Shown here in pieces: positions 5,872 to 12,930 of a stretch of 13,152 nucleotides of DNA. Numbering within the stretch: the stretch's first letter is position 1; each line of letters starts with the position of its first letter. The translations under genes were made by a program, and so were the position numbers. The stretch is from a bacterium (GTDB lineage: Bacteria; Patescibacteriota; Doudnabacteria; UBA920): assembly GCA_021789715.1 (NCBI GenBank), contig JAJYJE010000007.1, forward strand, positions 1-13,152, given 5' to 3'. Below the pieces are notes generated by a model. That model made no database searches. It saw only the letters and a program-made list of their open reading frames with translations, and had not been told where the DNA came from.

Positions 5872-6954
5872 ATGATGCCAAAATACAAACAATTTCCGGA
5901 ATATAAAAATCACGAAAAGATAATCGCACTCGATGACCCACCCTCCGGACTAAAGGGTTTTATAGCCATCCATAGCACTATGCGCGGTCCGGCGTTGGGG
6001 GGAACCAGGATTTTCCCTTACAAAAACCCAAATCAGGCTCTCAAAGATGCCCTTAAATTGTCTTCGGCCATGACCAACAAGTGCGTCATGGCCAAACTGC
6101 GTTTCGGCGGAGGCAAAGGCGTTATTATAGCGGATCCCAAAAGCAAAAACCTTTCCAGCCTGCTTCGCGCTTACGCCAAAAAAATCTCGGAACTCAAAGG
6201 TGAATTTTACACCGGAGAGGATGTCGGCTTAAACGAAACCGACGTTCAATACATGCTAAAATTCAGCCCCTACTTTATAGGAAAATCCGGCCAAGCCGGC
6301 GATCCTTCGCCGTTTGCCGCCCAAAGCGCTTTCCTCTGCGCCAGAACAGCCTGGAAGAGTCTCCGGGGCAGCAGCAATCTTTCCGGCTTGACCGTAGCCA
6401 TTAAAGGTGTGGGCAAGACCGGCAGCGCGCTGGCCAAACTCTTTGCCGCGGCCGGCAGCAAAGTAACGGTTGCGGACATTAATCCGCACGCAGTGAGAAC
6501 CCTGCAAAAAAGCCATCCCGCCATTTCCGCAATATCGATTAAAGCACTGCCCGATCTTCGCGCTGATATTTACGCTCCATGCGCTTTAGGATCCGATATT
6601 ACCCTAAAAAATTATAAACGGATAAAAGCGCGGCTCGTAGTGGGCACAGCCAACAACCAGTTGGAAAACCCGGAAGTCGCCCGACATTTGCATAACAACC
6701 ATATTTTACACGTACCTGACTATATAGCCAACGCTGGCGGCCTGATTGATGTGGCTGACGAGCTCTTGCCCGGCGGTTACAACGAACAACGAGTGCTCAA
6801 GAGCATTGCCAAACTTGAAGCGGTATTGGAACGAATTCTGGCTTTATCAAAAAAAGCAGGTATTAATCCTGACCAAGCGGCCGAACAAGAAGCCCAGCGC
6901 GTTCTGGCTCCAAAACAACCGCGCGTCAAAGCCGCGGAATCGGTTATCGCTTAA
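5872..6954 (+). CDS. Glu/Leu/Phe/Val dehydrogenase, leucine-dehydrogenase type
   Basis: NAD-dependent oxidative deamination of an amino acid to its 2-oxo acid, or the reverse reductive amination. At 360 residues it matches the leucine/phenylalanine/valine dehydrogenases and is shorter than glutamate dehydrogenases (about 410-450). The N-terminal catalytic domain has GPALGGTRI (39-47), K70 in SAMTNKCVMAK (substrate carboxylate), K82 in RFGGGKGVI (catalytic Lys) and D117 in YTGEDVG. The Rossmann domain has GVGKTG (179-184), and D202 in VADIN implies NAD rather than NADP. The motifs IYAPCALG, TANNQL and PDYIANAGGLIDVADEL complete the match. Leu/Val versus Phe preference cannot be read off. Two ATGs are adjacent (5872 and 5875). 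It is the first gene of a tight same-strand run, and the next gene starts 4 bp after its stop. It may supply or consume a 2-oxo acid or amino acid used by the following enzymes. Confidence 0.92.
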   Translation: MMPKYKQFPEYKNHEKIIALDDPPSGLKGFIAIHSTMRGPALGGTRIFPYKNPNQALKDALKLSSAMTNKCVMAKLRFGGGKGVIIADPKSKNLSSLLRAYAKKISELKGEFYTGEDVGLNETDVQYMLKFSPYFIGKSGQAGDPSPFAAQSAFLCARTAWKSLRGSSNLSGLTVAIKGVGKTGSALAKLFAAAGSKVTVADINPHAVRTLQKSHPAISAISIKALPDLRADIYAPCALGSDITLKNYKRIKARLVVGTANNQLENPEVARHLHNNHILHVPDYIANAGGLIDVADELLPGGYNEQRVLKSIAKLEAVLERILALSKKAGINPDQAAEQEAQRVLAPKQPRVKAAESVIA

Positions 6955-6958
6955 CGCT

Positions 6959-8446
6959 ATGAACAAAAAACACCCGCAAAGCCCTTCGGCGATTTTAGCT
7001 TCTTACTCGGCCAGACTTCCGTCGCTTTGGTCCAAACGGCAGCAAGCGTTTATGATGCGGCTATTTCGGCGCATGAGCCGGGAAATCCCGGCTTATAAAA
7101 AATTTTTGAGCGGCGCGGGCTTTAATCCAAAACGGGTAAAAACATTTGCCGACCTGGCCGCGGTGCCGCCTGCCAGCAAAGCGACCTACTTCCGCCGGTA
7201 TGCGCTTTCCGAATTATCCTGGGCCGGCGCGATGAAACAGAAAGGGCTGATTTTTACTTCCACTTCCGGCTCCACCGGCGAAGCGACGTATTTCGGACGC
7301 GATGATGCTGTGGATTGGCAATATTCGGTATTGTCGGAATTTTTCCTGCGCAACGGCCCCAAACGTCCGACGCTGCTGATTGACTGCTTCGGCATGGGCG
7401 TCTGGATCGGCGGCCTCATTACCTACCAGGCGTTCCGCTATGCGGCACTCCGCGGTTGGCCGGTAACTATCATTACTCCGGGCATCAATAAAAAAGAAAT
7501 TTTTCACGCACTCGAAAAGTTGGCACCGCAATTTGGCAGCGTTATTATAGCCGGCTACCCTCCGTTCGTAAAAGATATTATGGATGAAGCGGCCGCCGAA
7601 GGCATAAATTTTAAGCGATTGCACGTGCGGTTGCTATTCGCGGCGGAGAGCTTTACCGAAACGTTTCGCGACCACGCAGCCAAGCTCGCTGGAATAAAAA
7701 ACGTTTACCGCGACACCTTGAACCTCTACGGCAGCGCCGAACTTGGCGCCATGGCGTTTGAAACTCCGCTCGCCATCTTGATCCGGCGGCTCGCAACCCG
7801 GCATCCGGAAATTTACAAGAAACTGTTTGGGACCAGCCGCCTTCCGACCCTGGCCCAATATAATCCAGACTTTGTCAGCTTTACCGAAGAAAACCGCGAA
7901 ATCCTGATTAGCGCCGACAGCGCGGCGCCTTTCTTTAAATACAGCATCGGAGACAACGGCGGGGTCCATACCCTGGAAAATATTGAAAATATTTTTGGCA
8001 GCCATGGCCTAAATCTCCGGATTCTGGCCCGGCGCGAAGGCGTGGCTGTAACCACGTTGCCGTTCGTCTACATCCACGAGCGTTCCGACTTCAGCACAAA
8101 ACTCTACGGGGCCATTATCTACCCCCAGCATATCCGGGAAGCGCTTTACCAGCCGAAAATCTCCCGCTATGTCACGGGCAAATTCCACATGAAGACGACA
8201 ACCGACGCCAAACACAACCAGTTTCTGCAAATCGATCTGGAATTGCGCCGCGGCATTACGGAATCCTTGGCTGTCCTGAAACTTTGCCAAAAATCAATTG
8301 TTGCTTCGCTGCTGAAACACAACGCCGAATACAAAAATAATTATCAGGCAATCCCGGCTAAGGTCGTGCCCCGGATCAAATTTTGGCCGCATGAAGACCA
8401 TTCTTACTTTAAGCCGGGAATCAAGCAAACGTGGATCAGCAAATAA
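6959..8446 (+). CDS. Adenylate-forming enzyme, PaaK/CapK-like (phenylacetate-CoA ligase family)
   Basis: A 495-residue ANL-superfamily protein that should activate a carboxylate as an acyl-adenylate and may pass it to CoA or another acceptor. Motifs occur in order: the phosphate-binding loop STSGSTGEAT (101-110), YGSAELG (257-263, the Y-G-x-x-E motif) and YSIGDNGG (328-335) with the ribose-binding Asp D332. A C-terminal part follows, with KLYGAIIYPQHI (381-392) and a Lys-containing end (FKPGIKQTW). The shape resembles phenylacetate-CoA ligase/CapK-like proteins of cell-surface or secondary-metabolite loci more than acetyl-CoA synthetases. The frame is open further upstream into the dehydrogenase gene. 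The ATG at 6959, 4 bp after the dehydrogenase stop, is chosen because family similarity begins there. The substrate is unknown. Placement directly before a ThiF-like adenylating enzyme and a nitroreductase suggests a shared small-molecule pathway. Confidence 0.85.
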   Translation: MNKKHPQSPSAILASYSARLPSLWSKRQQAFMMRLFRRMSREIPAYKKFLSGAGFNPKRVKTFADLAAVPPASKATYFRRYALSELSWAGAMKQKGLIFTSTSGSTGEATYFGRDDAVDWQYSVLSEFFLRNGPKRPTLLIDCFGMGVWIGGLITYQAFRYAALRGWPVTIITPGINKKEIFHALEKLAPQFGSVIIAGYPPFVKDIMDEAAAEGINFKRLHVRLLFAAESFTETFRDHAAKLAGIKNVYRDTLNLYGSAELGAMAFETPLAILIRRLATRHPEIYKKLFGTSRLPTLAQYNPDFVSFTEENREILISADSAAPFFKYSIGDNGGVHTLENIENIFGSHGLNLRILARREGVAVTTLPFVYIHERSDFSTKLYGAIIYPQHIREALYQPKISRYVTGKFHMKTTTDAKHNQFLQIDLELRRGITESLAVLKLCQKSIVASLLKHNAEYKNNYQAIPAKVVPRIKFWPHEDHSYFKPGIKQTWISK

Positions 8447-8476
8447 TTTCTCTGCATTAAGCTGCGCCTTGAACTT

Positions 8477-9664
8477 ATGAAGAACCCACTCCAATCGCAT
8501 TTGCATAAAATCACTGGCGACGACAGGCGGCTACAGCCGATCTTTTACCGTCTACAGCGGCGGCAAGACGCTGCCGCATTGCGCAAACTGCTCAAAAGCC
8601 GGCAAGTGCTGGGCGTGAGCGATGATTATTCGGAACAGCTTAAGGAATTATATGCTATCAATCACCCCACCGAAGTCTACCAGCCCGACTTTCAACAACG
8701 CTTCCAAAAATTCCTTGCCTCGCTTGGCCCGCTGGCTGATCAGGGCGTGTGGGTGTATTTTCCCTGGAACGGCAACTTGGTTCACATTCTCCCGGAGCGC
8801 GACTTCTTTAAAGTCAGAACGGCGCGCAATCGCTATCTGATTAACGAAAAAGAGCAACAAAAATATTATGACGCGGTTATTGGAATCGGCGGCTTGAGCG
8901 TAGGAAATAGCGTCCTGCTGTCCATTGTCCTGCAAGGCGGCGGCCGGCACATCCGCATTGCCGACTTTGACCGCCTGGCGCTAAGCAATACCAATCGCGT
9001 GCGCGGCAGCATTACCGCCCTTGGCATGAAAAAGGCGGAGATGACCGCCAGACAAATTTACGAAATCAACCCCTTTGCCAAGATCGAGATTTTTGGCGAA
9101 GGGCTGACCCCGTCAAACATCGGAAAATTTTTTATCGGGCCGCCCAAACTCGATATCGTAATCGATGAGCTGGACAACATTGCCGTCAAATTTCTTATCC
9201 GCCAACAGGCGAAACAGCACCGCGTTCCCGTAATCATGGGGGCTGATGATGGCGATAACGCGGTTATCGATATTGAACGCTACGATTTAAAACCGGCGCC
9301 CAAATTCTTTCATGGCCGGCTCGGCAACGTAACCTACGAGCAACTGCGCGGCCTGGACAAATTCGGCATCGGCAAAACCATAACCCAGCACATTGGCCCG
9401 GAAAATATTACCGAACGGATGCAGCAATCGCTCCTTGCCATGGGAAAAACCATCGTATCGTGGCCGCAGCTCGGCGGCGCCGCCCTGCTTAACGGCTCTG
9501 CGGTGGCTTACTGCGTGCGCCGGATCGTTAACGGGCAAACTTTGGAACGAAACCGCAGCATCATTTCTTTGGACGAAAAGCTTATCCCCGATTACAATTC
9601 AAAAACCCAGCGCCGCAATCGAAACAAAATCGCCAATCAATTTAAAAAAATGTTCGGCCTATAA
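8477..9664 (+). CDS. E1/ThiF-like adenylating enzyme of the Rv1355c type
   Basis: The 395-residue protein has an N-terminal region of about 130 residues (with PWNGNLVHILPERDFFKVRT) and then an E1-like Rossmann domain. The ATP site is intact: GIGGLSVG (136-143), D163 and D165 in IADFDRLALSNTNR, R174, K185/K186 in GMKKAEMTARQI, and D233 in DELDN. The later IDIERYDLKPAPKFFHG region also fits the family. The pattern recalls the ThiF part of mycobacterial Rv1355c (labelled MoeY in some annotations), where it is fused to a nitroreductase domain; here that domain is the next gene. Only one Cys is present (C346), near the C-terminal dimer helix. There is no CxxC zinc pair and no cysteine in the crossover loop, so sulfur transfer or ubiquitin-like thioester chemistry is unlikely. 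Adenylation of a small-molecule or peptide carboxylate is a better guess. It starts 30 bp after the ANL gene. Confidence 0.85.
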   Translation: MKNPLQSHLHKITGDDRRLQPIFYRLQRRQDAAALRKLLKSRQVLGVSDDYSEQLKELYAINHPTEVYQPDFQQRFQKFLASLGPLADQGVWVYFPWNGNLVHILPERDFFKVRTARNRYLINEKEQQKYYDAVIGIGGLSVGNSVLLSIVLQGGGRHIRIADFDRLALSNTNRVRGSITALGMKKAEMTARQIYEINPFAKIEIFGEGLTPSNIGKFFIGPPKLDIVIDELDNIAVKFLIRQQAKQHRVPVIMGADDGDNAVIDIERYDLKPAPKFFHGRLGNVTYEQLRGLDKFGIGKTITQHIGPENITERMQQSLLAMGKTIVSWPQLGGAALLNGSAVAYCVRRIVNGQTLERNRSIISLDEKLIPDYNSKTQRRNRNKIANQFKKMFGL

Positions 9665-9668
9665 ACGC

Positions 9669-10706
9669 ATGGCTAAAAAAAACTACGAGTCCTGGAACAT
9701 AAAAATCGAAGATTTTCCCGCTGCCGGAACCCAACACGAACAGATCGAATTTCTAACCAGATTCGCGCTGCTCGCGCCTTCCGGCCACAACTCCCAACCG
9801 TGGCGCATACACGCTTCGGACAGTCAAGTCGCCCTCTATATTAATACCGGGCGCAACCTAAACCAAAGCGACCCGCAAGGCAGGCAGCTTTATATCAGCC
9901 TGGGCTGCTTTTTGGAAAATCTCTTTACAGCGGCGGATTTTTTCGGCTTTGCATTTCTGCCAACTTACAATTACCCGGACCCTTCGGACGGCGCCACACC
10001 GGTAGCTGAAATAACTTTCCAGAAACGTACACCCGCCGAACATAAAGACCGCCGCATGGTCCGCGCTATCATAGAGCGAAATTCCAACCGTTACCCCTAT
10101 CGGGACGAACCGTTACCGCAATCATTTATCGACTATGCCGGTACAATTATCGAGCCGCAAATCAAAATCTTCTTGCTGACCGATACGGCACAAAAAGATC
10201 AGGCTGCCAATATAATGGAAGATGCCCAGATTTACGCTATGGACAGCGCGGATTTCCGCAAAGAGCTTTCGGAATACATAAAATCCAGTTACACCGAAGA
10301 ACCGTACGGCATGCCGGGATTCACCCTGAATATCCCCGGACCAGTATCGATACTCGCCCCAAAACTCGCTAAAAATATCAACTTATCCCGGCTTTCAAAA
10401 AAACAAGACAGCGAACTCCTGCTGCGCCGCACCCCGGCCTTAGGGGTTATCTGCGCCAGCCAAGACTCCAGAGAAAACTGGCTGAGCGTCGGGCGCGTTT
10501 TCGAACGCGTATGGCTCCGGGCAACCTCTGACGGGATAGCTTTCTCCGTATGGGCGGCAGCCATTCAGCATGAAACCTTCCGCGCACGCCTCCAAAAAAT
10601 TCTTAATACTCCTTTGCTGCCCATGGCGGCTTTTCGGGCAGGTCTCCCAAAAACAAAACCCGGACACAGTCCGCGCTTTTCGCTCAAAGATCTTGCTGTA
10701 AGATAA
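9669..10706 (+). CDS. Nitroreductase-fold FMN enzyme (Acg / Rv1355c C-terminal type)
   Basis: A 345-residue protein of the Acg-like branch of the nitroreductase superfamily. Marks are LLAPSGHNSQPWRI (about 34-47, FMN phosphate and ring contacts), RNSNRYPYRDEPLP (middle region), a PYGMPGFTL loop and the late LSVGRVFERVWLRATSDGIAFSVW helix that closes the flavin pocket. The long two-half layout fits Acg and the C-terminal part of Rv1355c better than classic 200-residue NfsB enzymes. No export signal is present, so it should be cytoplasmic. The frame is open upstream inside the ThiF-like gene. The ATG at 9669, 4 bp after that stop, is chosen because the conserved part starts there, giving an almost continuous ThiF-nitroreductase unit. 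The expected chemistry is FMN-dependent oxidation or reduction of an activated substrate, or storage of FMN as proposed for Acg. The substrate is unknown. Confidence 0.85.
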   Translation: MAKKNYESWNIKIEDFPAAGTQHEQIEFLTRFALLAPSGHNSQPWRIHASDSQVALYINTGRNLNQSDPQGRQLYISLGCFLENLFTAADFFGFAFLPTYNYPDPSDGATPVAEITFQKRTPAEHKDRRMVRAIIERNSNRYPYRDEPLPQSFIDYAGTIIEPQIKIFLLTDTAQKDQAANIMEDAQIYAMDSADFRKELSEYIKSSYTEEPYGMPGFTLNIPGPVSILAPKLAKNINLSRLSKKQDSELLLRRTPALGVICASQDSRENWLSVGRVFERVWLRATSDGIAFSVWAAAIQHETFRARLQKILNTPLLPMAAFRAGLPKTKPGHSPRFSLKDLAVR

Positions 10707-10707
10707 C

Positions 10708-10813
10708 AATGCCGGGCAGCAAGCTTTAAAGTTATCCGCCGGCATTACCGGCTGCTTTGCGCGGCGCCGGATCGGCATCAACCTCTTGCCTCTTTTAATC
10801 CGGCGCCATGCCG
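10708..10813. other. Structured intergenic element with two crossing inverted-repeat sets
   Basis: Set one: AATGCCGG (10708-10715) pairs with CCGGCATT (10739-10746), and the adjacent GCAGC (10716-10720) pairs with GCTGC (10751-10755). Set two: GGCGCCGGAT (10763-10772) pairs with ATCCGGCGCC (10798-10807), a perfect 10-bp stem. CGGCAT (10773-10778) in its loop pairs with ATGCCG (10808-10813) just outside it. In both sets the arms interleave, the topology of an H-type pseudoknot or of two alternative folds. The ATGCCG/CGGCAT unit occurs four times. A smaller competing hairpin, GCCGG/CCGGC (10738-10742 and 10748-10752), is also possible. No U-tract follows, so it is not a simple terminator. It lies between the nitroreductase and the kinase. 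Confidence 0.6.
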
Positions 10814-10847
10814 AATCAGACTCGATCACGCCGTTAATAAACTTCTT

Positions 10848-12521
10848 ATGCCATTAAATCTAGGTTCTTTTTCCGTAACGATCGCCATTGTCGGCAACCT
10901 CATTCTCGGTTTTATCGTATTCTTCTCCAGGAAAAAAAGCGCCACCTCGGTACTGTTTTTATTGCTGACAATATCAATATCGTTATGGAGCCTTGTTAAT
11001 TTTTTATCATACCAAAATGCCGATCCGGCTACGGTCGCGGTTCTAGTGAGGCTGGTGATGTTCTTTGCCGTGCCTATTGGCACGCTGTTTTTGTTTTTTA
11101 CCTACACCTTCCCGCACGATAAATTCGCCGTTCGCAAAGAGTACGCGGCCGTACTTATTTCCTATTCCATTTTTGTGATGATCGCGACTTTGACTCCGTT
11201 GATATTTTCCCAAGTAAACGTTTCCACTGGCTCCGCCCCGGAACCGGTTATCGCGCCGGGGATATTGATGTTTATTATAATCCCCGTACTGGCTATCCTG
11301 CTGGGTATTCTCTTATTGGCAAAACGCACGCTGCAGTCCCCGCCTGATACCAAAAAGCAATATCGCCTATTCTCCGCCGGCGCATCCATAATGTTCGGGC
11401 TCATTCTTATATTTAATTTTTTACTGCCCTCATTTTTTAACAATTCTCGGTTTATCCCCTTTAGCGCCATTTTTACTTTGCCTTTTGTCGCTTTTACGGC
11501 TTACGCCATATTCAAGCACCATCTGCTAAATTTAAAGATTATCACCACTGAAGTACTGACTTTTCTTTTGGTTCTGGCGACAGCGGCGGAGATTATCTTA
11601 TCCTCCAACTTACCGGAAATTATATTCCGCTTCAGCATAGTACTTTTGGTGTTAGGGGTAGGCATTTCGCTCATCCGCAGCGTGCGGAAGGAAGTCGAAC
11701 AGCGCGAATTATTGGAAAGGCTTACCGCCCAGCTCGAGAACGCCAACGGGAAGCTCAAGGCCTTGGACCAAGCCCGAAGCGAATTTATCACCATCGCCTC
11801 CCACCAGTTACGCACGCCGCCGGCAACTATCAAGTGGTTCCTGAGCTCCTTGTTGGGCGGCGATTACGGGCCGCTGACCGATGACCAAAAACAAGCCCTG
11901 ACCAAAGCGGAACGGACCAATAATTCCCAAATCTCGCTTATTGAAGATATGCTAAACGTCTCCCGCATCGAACGCGGCAAAATGGAATTTTTGTTCGAAC
12001 CCGCCGATCTGCTCGATCTGGCGGATACCACGTGCGAACAATTGCTGCCGATCGCCCAAGAAAAACACTTAGAACTGATCTTTGAAAAACCCGCGTTCAA
12101 TCCGCCCCAGATAACCGTAGATAAAGAAAAAATCCGCCAGGTTATGAACAACCTGATCGACAATGCCATTAAATACACCAAAAGCGGACAAATTACCGTA
12201 CGGCTAACCTTTGACTTTAACGAACTGCGATTTAGCGTTACAGACACCGGAAAGGGTTTTGGACCCGAAGAAAAAAACGCGATGTTTGACAAATTCTCCC
12301 GCGGCAAAGAGTCTATAAAACATAGCGCCGGACTGGGCCTCGGGCTGTATGTGGCCAAAGTCATTATCGACCAACATAAAGGCAAGATATGGGCTGAAAG
12401 CCCGGGCGAAGGACAGGGTTCAACCTTTACTTTTGCCATACCCATTAATAACGGGCTTTCCGCCACGACCCTTATTGATCTTACCCGGCAACAGCCGGCC
12501 ATAACAAAAGCCTCTCCTTAA
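10848..12521 (+). CDS. Membrane sensor histidine kinase
   Basis: A 557-residue kinase with a multi-pass N-terminal sensor and a complete cytoplasmic core. Residues 8-275 hold about eight hydrophobic segments (roughly 8-27, 33-53, 65-87, 98-120, 138-158, 175-195, 203-222 and 236-275), in the manner of 7TM-type kinase sensor regions. A coiled linker (about 278-308, EVEQRELLERLTAQLENANGK) leads to the phosphoacceptor H319 in ASHQLRTPP. The ATPase domain has the N box (NNLIDNAIKYT, N439), G1 (DTGKGFG, 466-472), an F box (FDKFSRG) and G2 (GLGLGLYVAK, 495-504). The H box reads HQLRTPPATIKW, where HQLRTPLTAIKW is more usual. No receiver gene is adjacent; the single-domain regulator at 5378-5782 is the only candidate in the window. 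The last codons lie inside a terminator palindrome and overlap the convergent gene by 4 bp. Confidence 0.93.
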   Translation: MPLNLGSFSVTIAIVGNLILGFIVFFSRKKSATSVLFLLLTISISLWSLVNFLSYQNADPATVAVLVRLVMFFAVPIGTLFLFFTYTFPHDKFAVRKEYAAVLISYSIFVMIATLTPLIFSQVNVSTGSAPEPVIAPGILMFIIIPVLAILLGILLLAKRTLQSPPDTKKQYRLFSAGASIMFGLILIFNFLLPSFFNNSRFIPFSAIFTLPFVAFTAYAIFKHHLLNLKIITTEVLTFLLVLATAAEIILSSNLPEIIFRFSIVLLVLGVGISLIRSVRKEVEQRELLERLTAQLENANGKLKALDQARSEFITIASHQLRTPPATIKWFLSSLLGGDYGPLTDDQKQALTKAERTNNSQISLIEDMLNVSRIERGKMEFLFEPADLLDLADTTCEQLLPIAQEKHLELIFEKPAFNPPQITVDKEKIRQVMNNLIDNAIKYTKSGQITVRLTFDFNELRFSVTDTGKGFGPEEKNAMFDKFSRGKESIKHSAGLGLGLYVAKVIIDQHKGKIWAESPGEGQGSTFTFAIPINNGLSATTLIDLTRQQPAITKASP

Positions 12522-12533
12522 GGAGAGGCTTTT
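12506..12533. terminator. Perfect 28-bp palindrome, two-way terminator inside overlapping 3' ends
   Basis: AAAAGCCTCTCCTT (12506-12519) is followed at once by its exact reverse complement (12520-12533). In RNA this gives a GC-rich stem ending in UUUU in either direction. It contains the stop codons of both convergent genes (12519-12521 plus, 12520-12518 minus). The CTCTCCTT/AAGGAGAG core is the same as in the hairpin at 2429-2446. Confidence 0.85.
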
Positions 12534-12919
12534 AAATCTTTCATGCTGCCCAAAATTTCTTCCTCGAAGTGAAGCAGGAAGGGAGCGGGATCGGGAGTGC
12601 TGCCGAACAAAATGTGCTCCACGCTATTGCGCTGGCCGCGGTTTTTGGCGCTGCCTACGCCTTTATTCTGGAACCATTCCTGCCATTTTTCGCTAAACTC
12701 CTTATAGCCCTCGCTGCCTTCGGGACCATACGTCGCGTAGATCACGTCATATTTGGTCTTGTCGCAAATATTAATGAACTCGCTTTTTTCTTCCAAGCTA
12801 AGAAATCCGTTTTTCTGCAAATTAGCCTTTAAGATCTGGGTTTTGGGATTGGTGTAAATCGCCTGGCTGATCTTAATGCCCAGAGTGATCCATTCTCTCT
12901 CAAACTTATTGATATCCAT
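12518..12919 (-). CDS. Hypothetical protein, 133 residues
   Basis: I do not recognise this protein. It is soluble and mixed alpha/beta in appearance, with no signal peptide or membrane segment. Notable stretches are MDINKFEREWITLGIKISQA, then FLSLEEKSEFINICDKTKYD, an aromatic YKEFSEKWQEWFQNKGVG region, and a C-terminal VEHILFGSTPDPAPFLLHFE before EEILGSMKDLKASP. It has one Cys, in INICDK. The ATG at 12919 is chosen. The frame also opens at a TTG at 12982, which would add 21 residues and leave almost no gap to rpsO, but the added segment looks like translated intergenic DNA and no ribosome binding site supports either start. It follows rpsO in the same direction and may be read from the rpsO transcript. 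Its last four residues (KASP) match those of the convergent kinase because both stops lie in one palindrome. Confidence 0.75.
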   Translation of the reverse strand: MDINKFEREWITLGIKISQAIYTNPKTQILKANLQKNGFLSLEEKSEFINICDKTKYDVIYATYGPEGSEGYKEFSEKWQEWFQNKGVGSAKNRGQRNSVEHILFGSTPDPAPFLLHFEEEILGSMKDLKASP

Positions 12920-12930
12920 AAAGTGACGTT

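Noticed and set aside
6746..6958. An upstream extension of the ANL gene into the dehydrogenase gene
   Set aside because: The added 71 residues overlap the conserved C-terminal half of the dehydrogenase and show no family similarity. The ATG at 6959 lies 4 bp after the dehydrogenase stop, as expected for an operon.
7186..8290. Several minus-strand frames of 77-136 residues opposite the ANL gene
   Set aside because: They overlap one another and a conserved coding region, and none shows a recognisable motif.
9393..9668. An upstream extension of the nitroreductase gene
   Set aside because: The extra 92 residues overlap the conserved end of the ThiF-like gene in another frame. The conserved nitroreductase part starts just after the ATG at 9669.
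10707..10847. Simple rho-independent terminator for the enzyme run
   Set aside because: Strong stems are present but none is followed by a T-run in the plus direction, and the arms interleave rather than nest.
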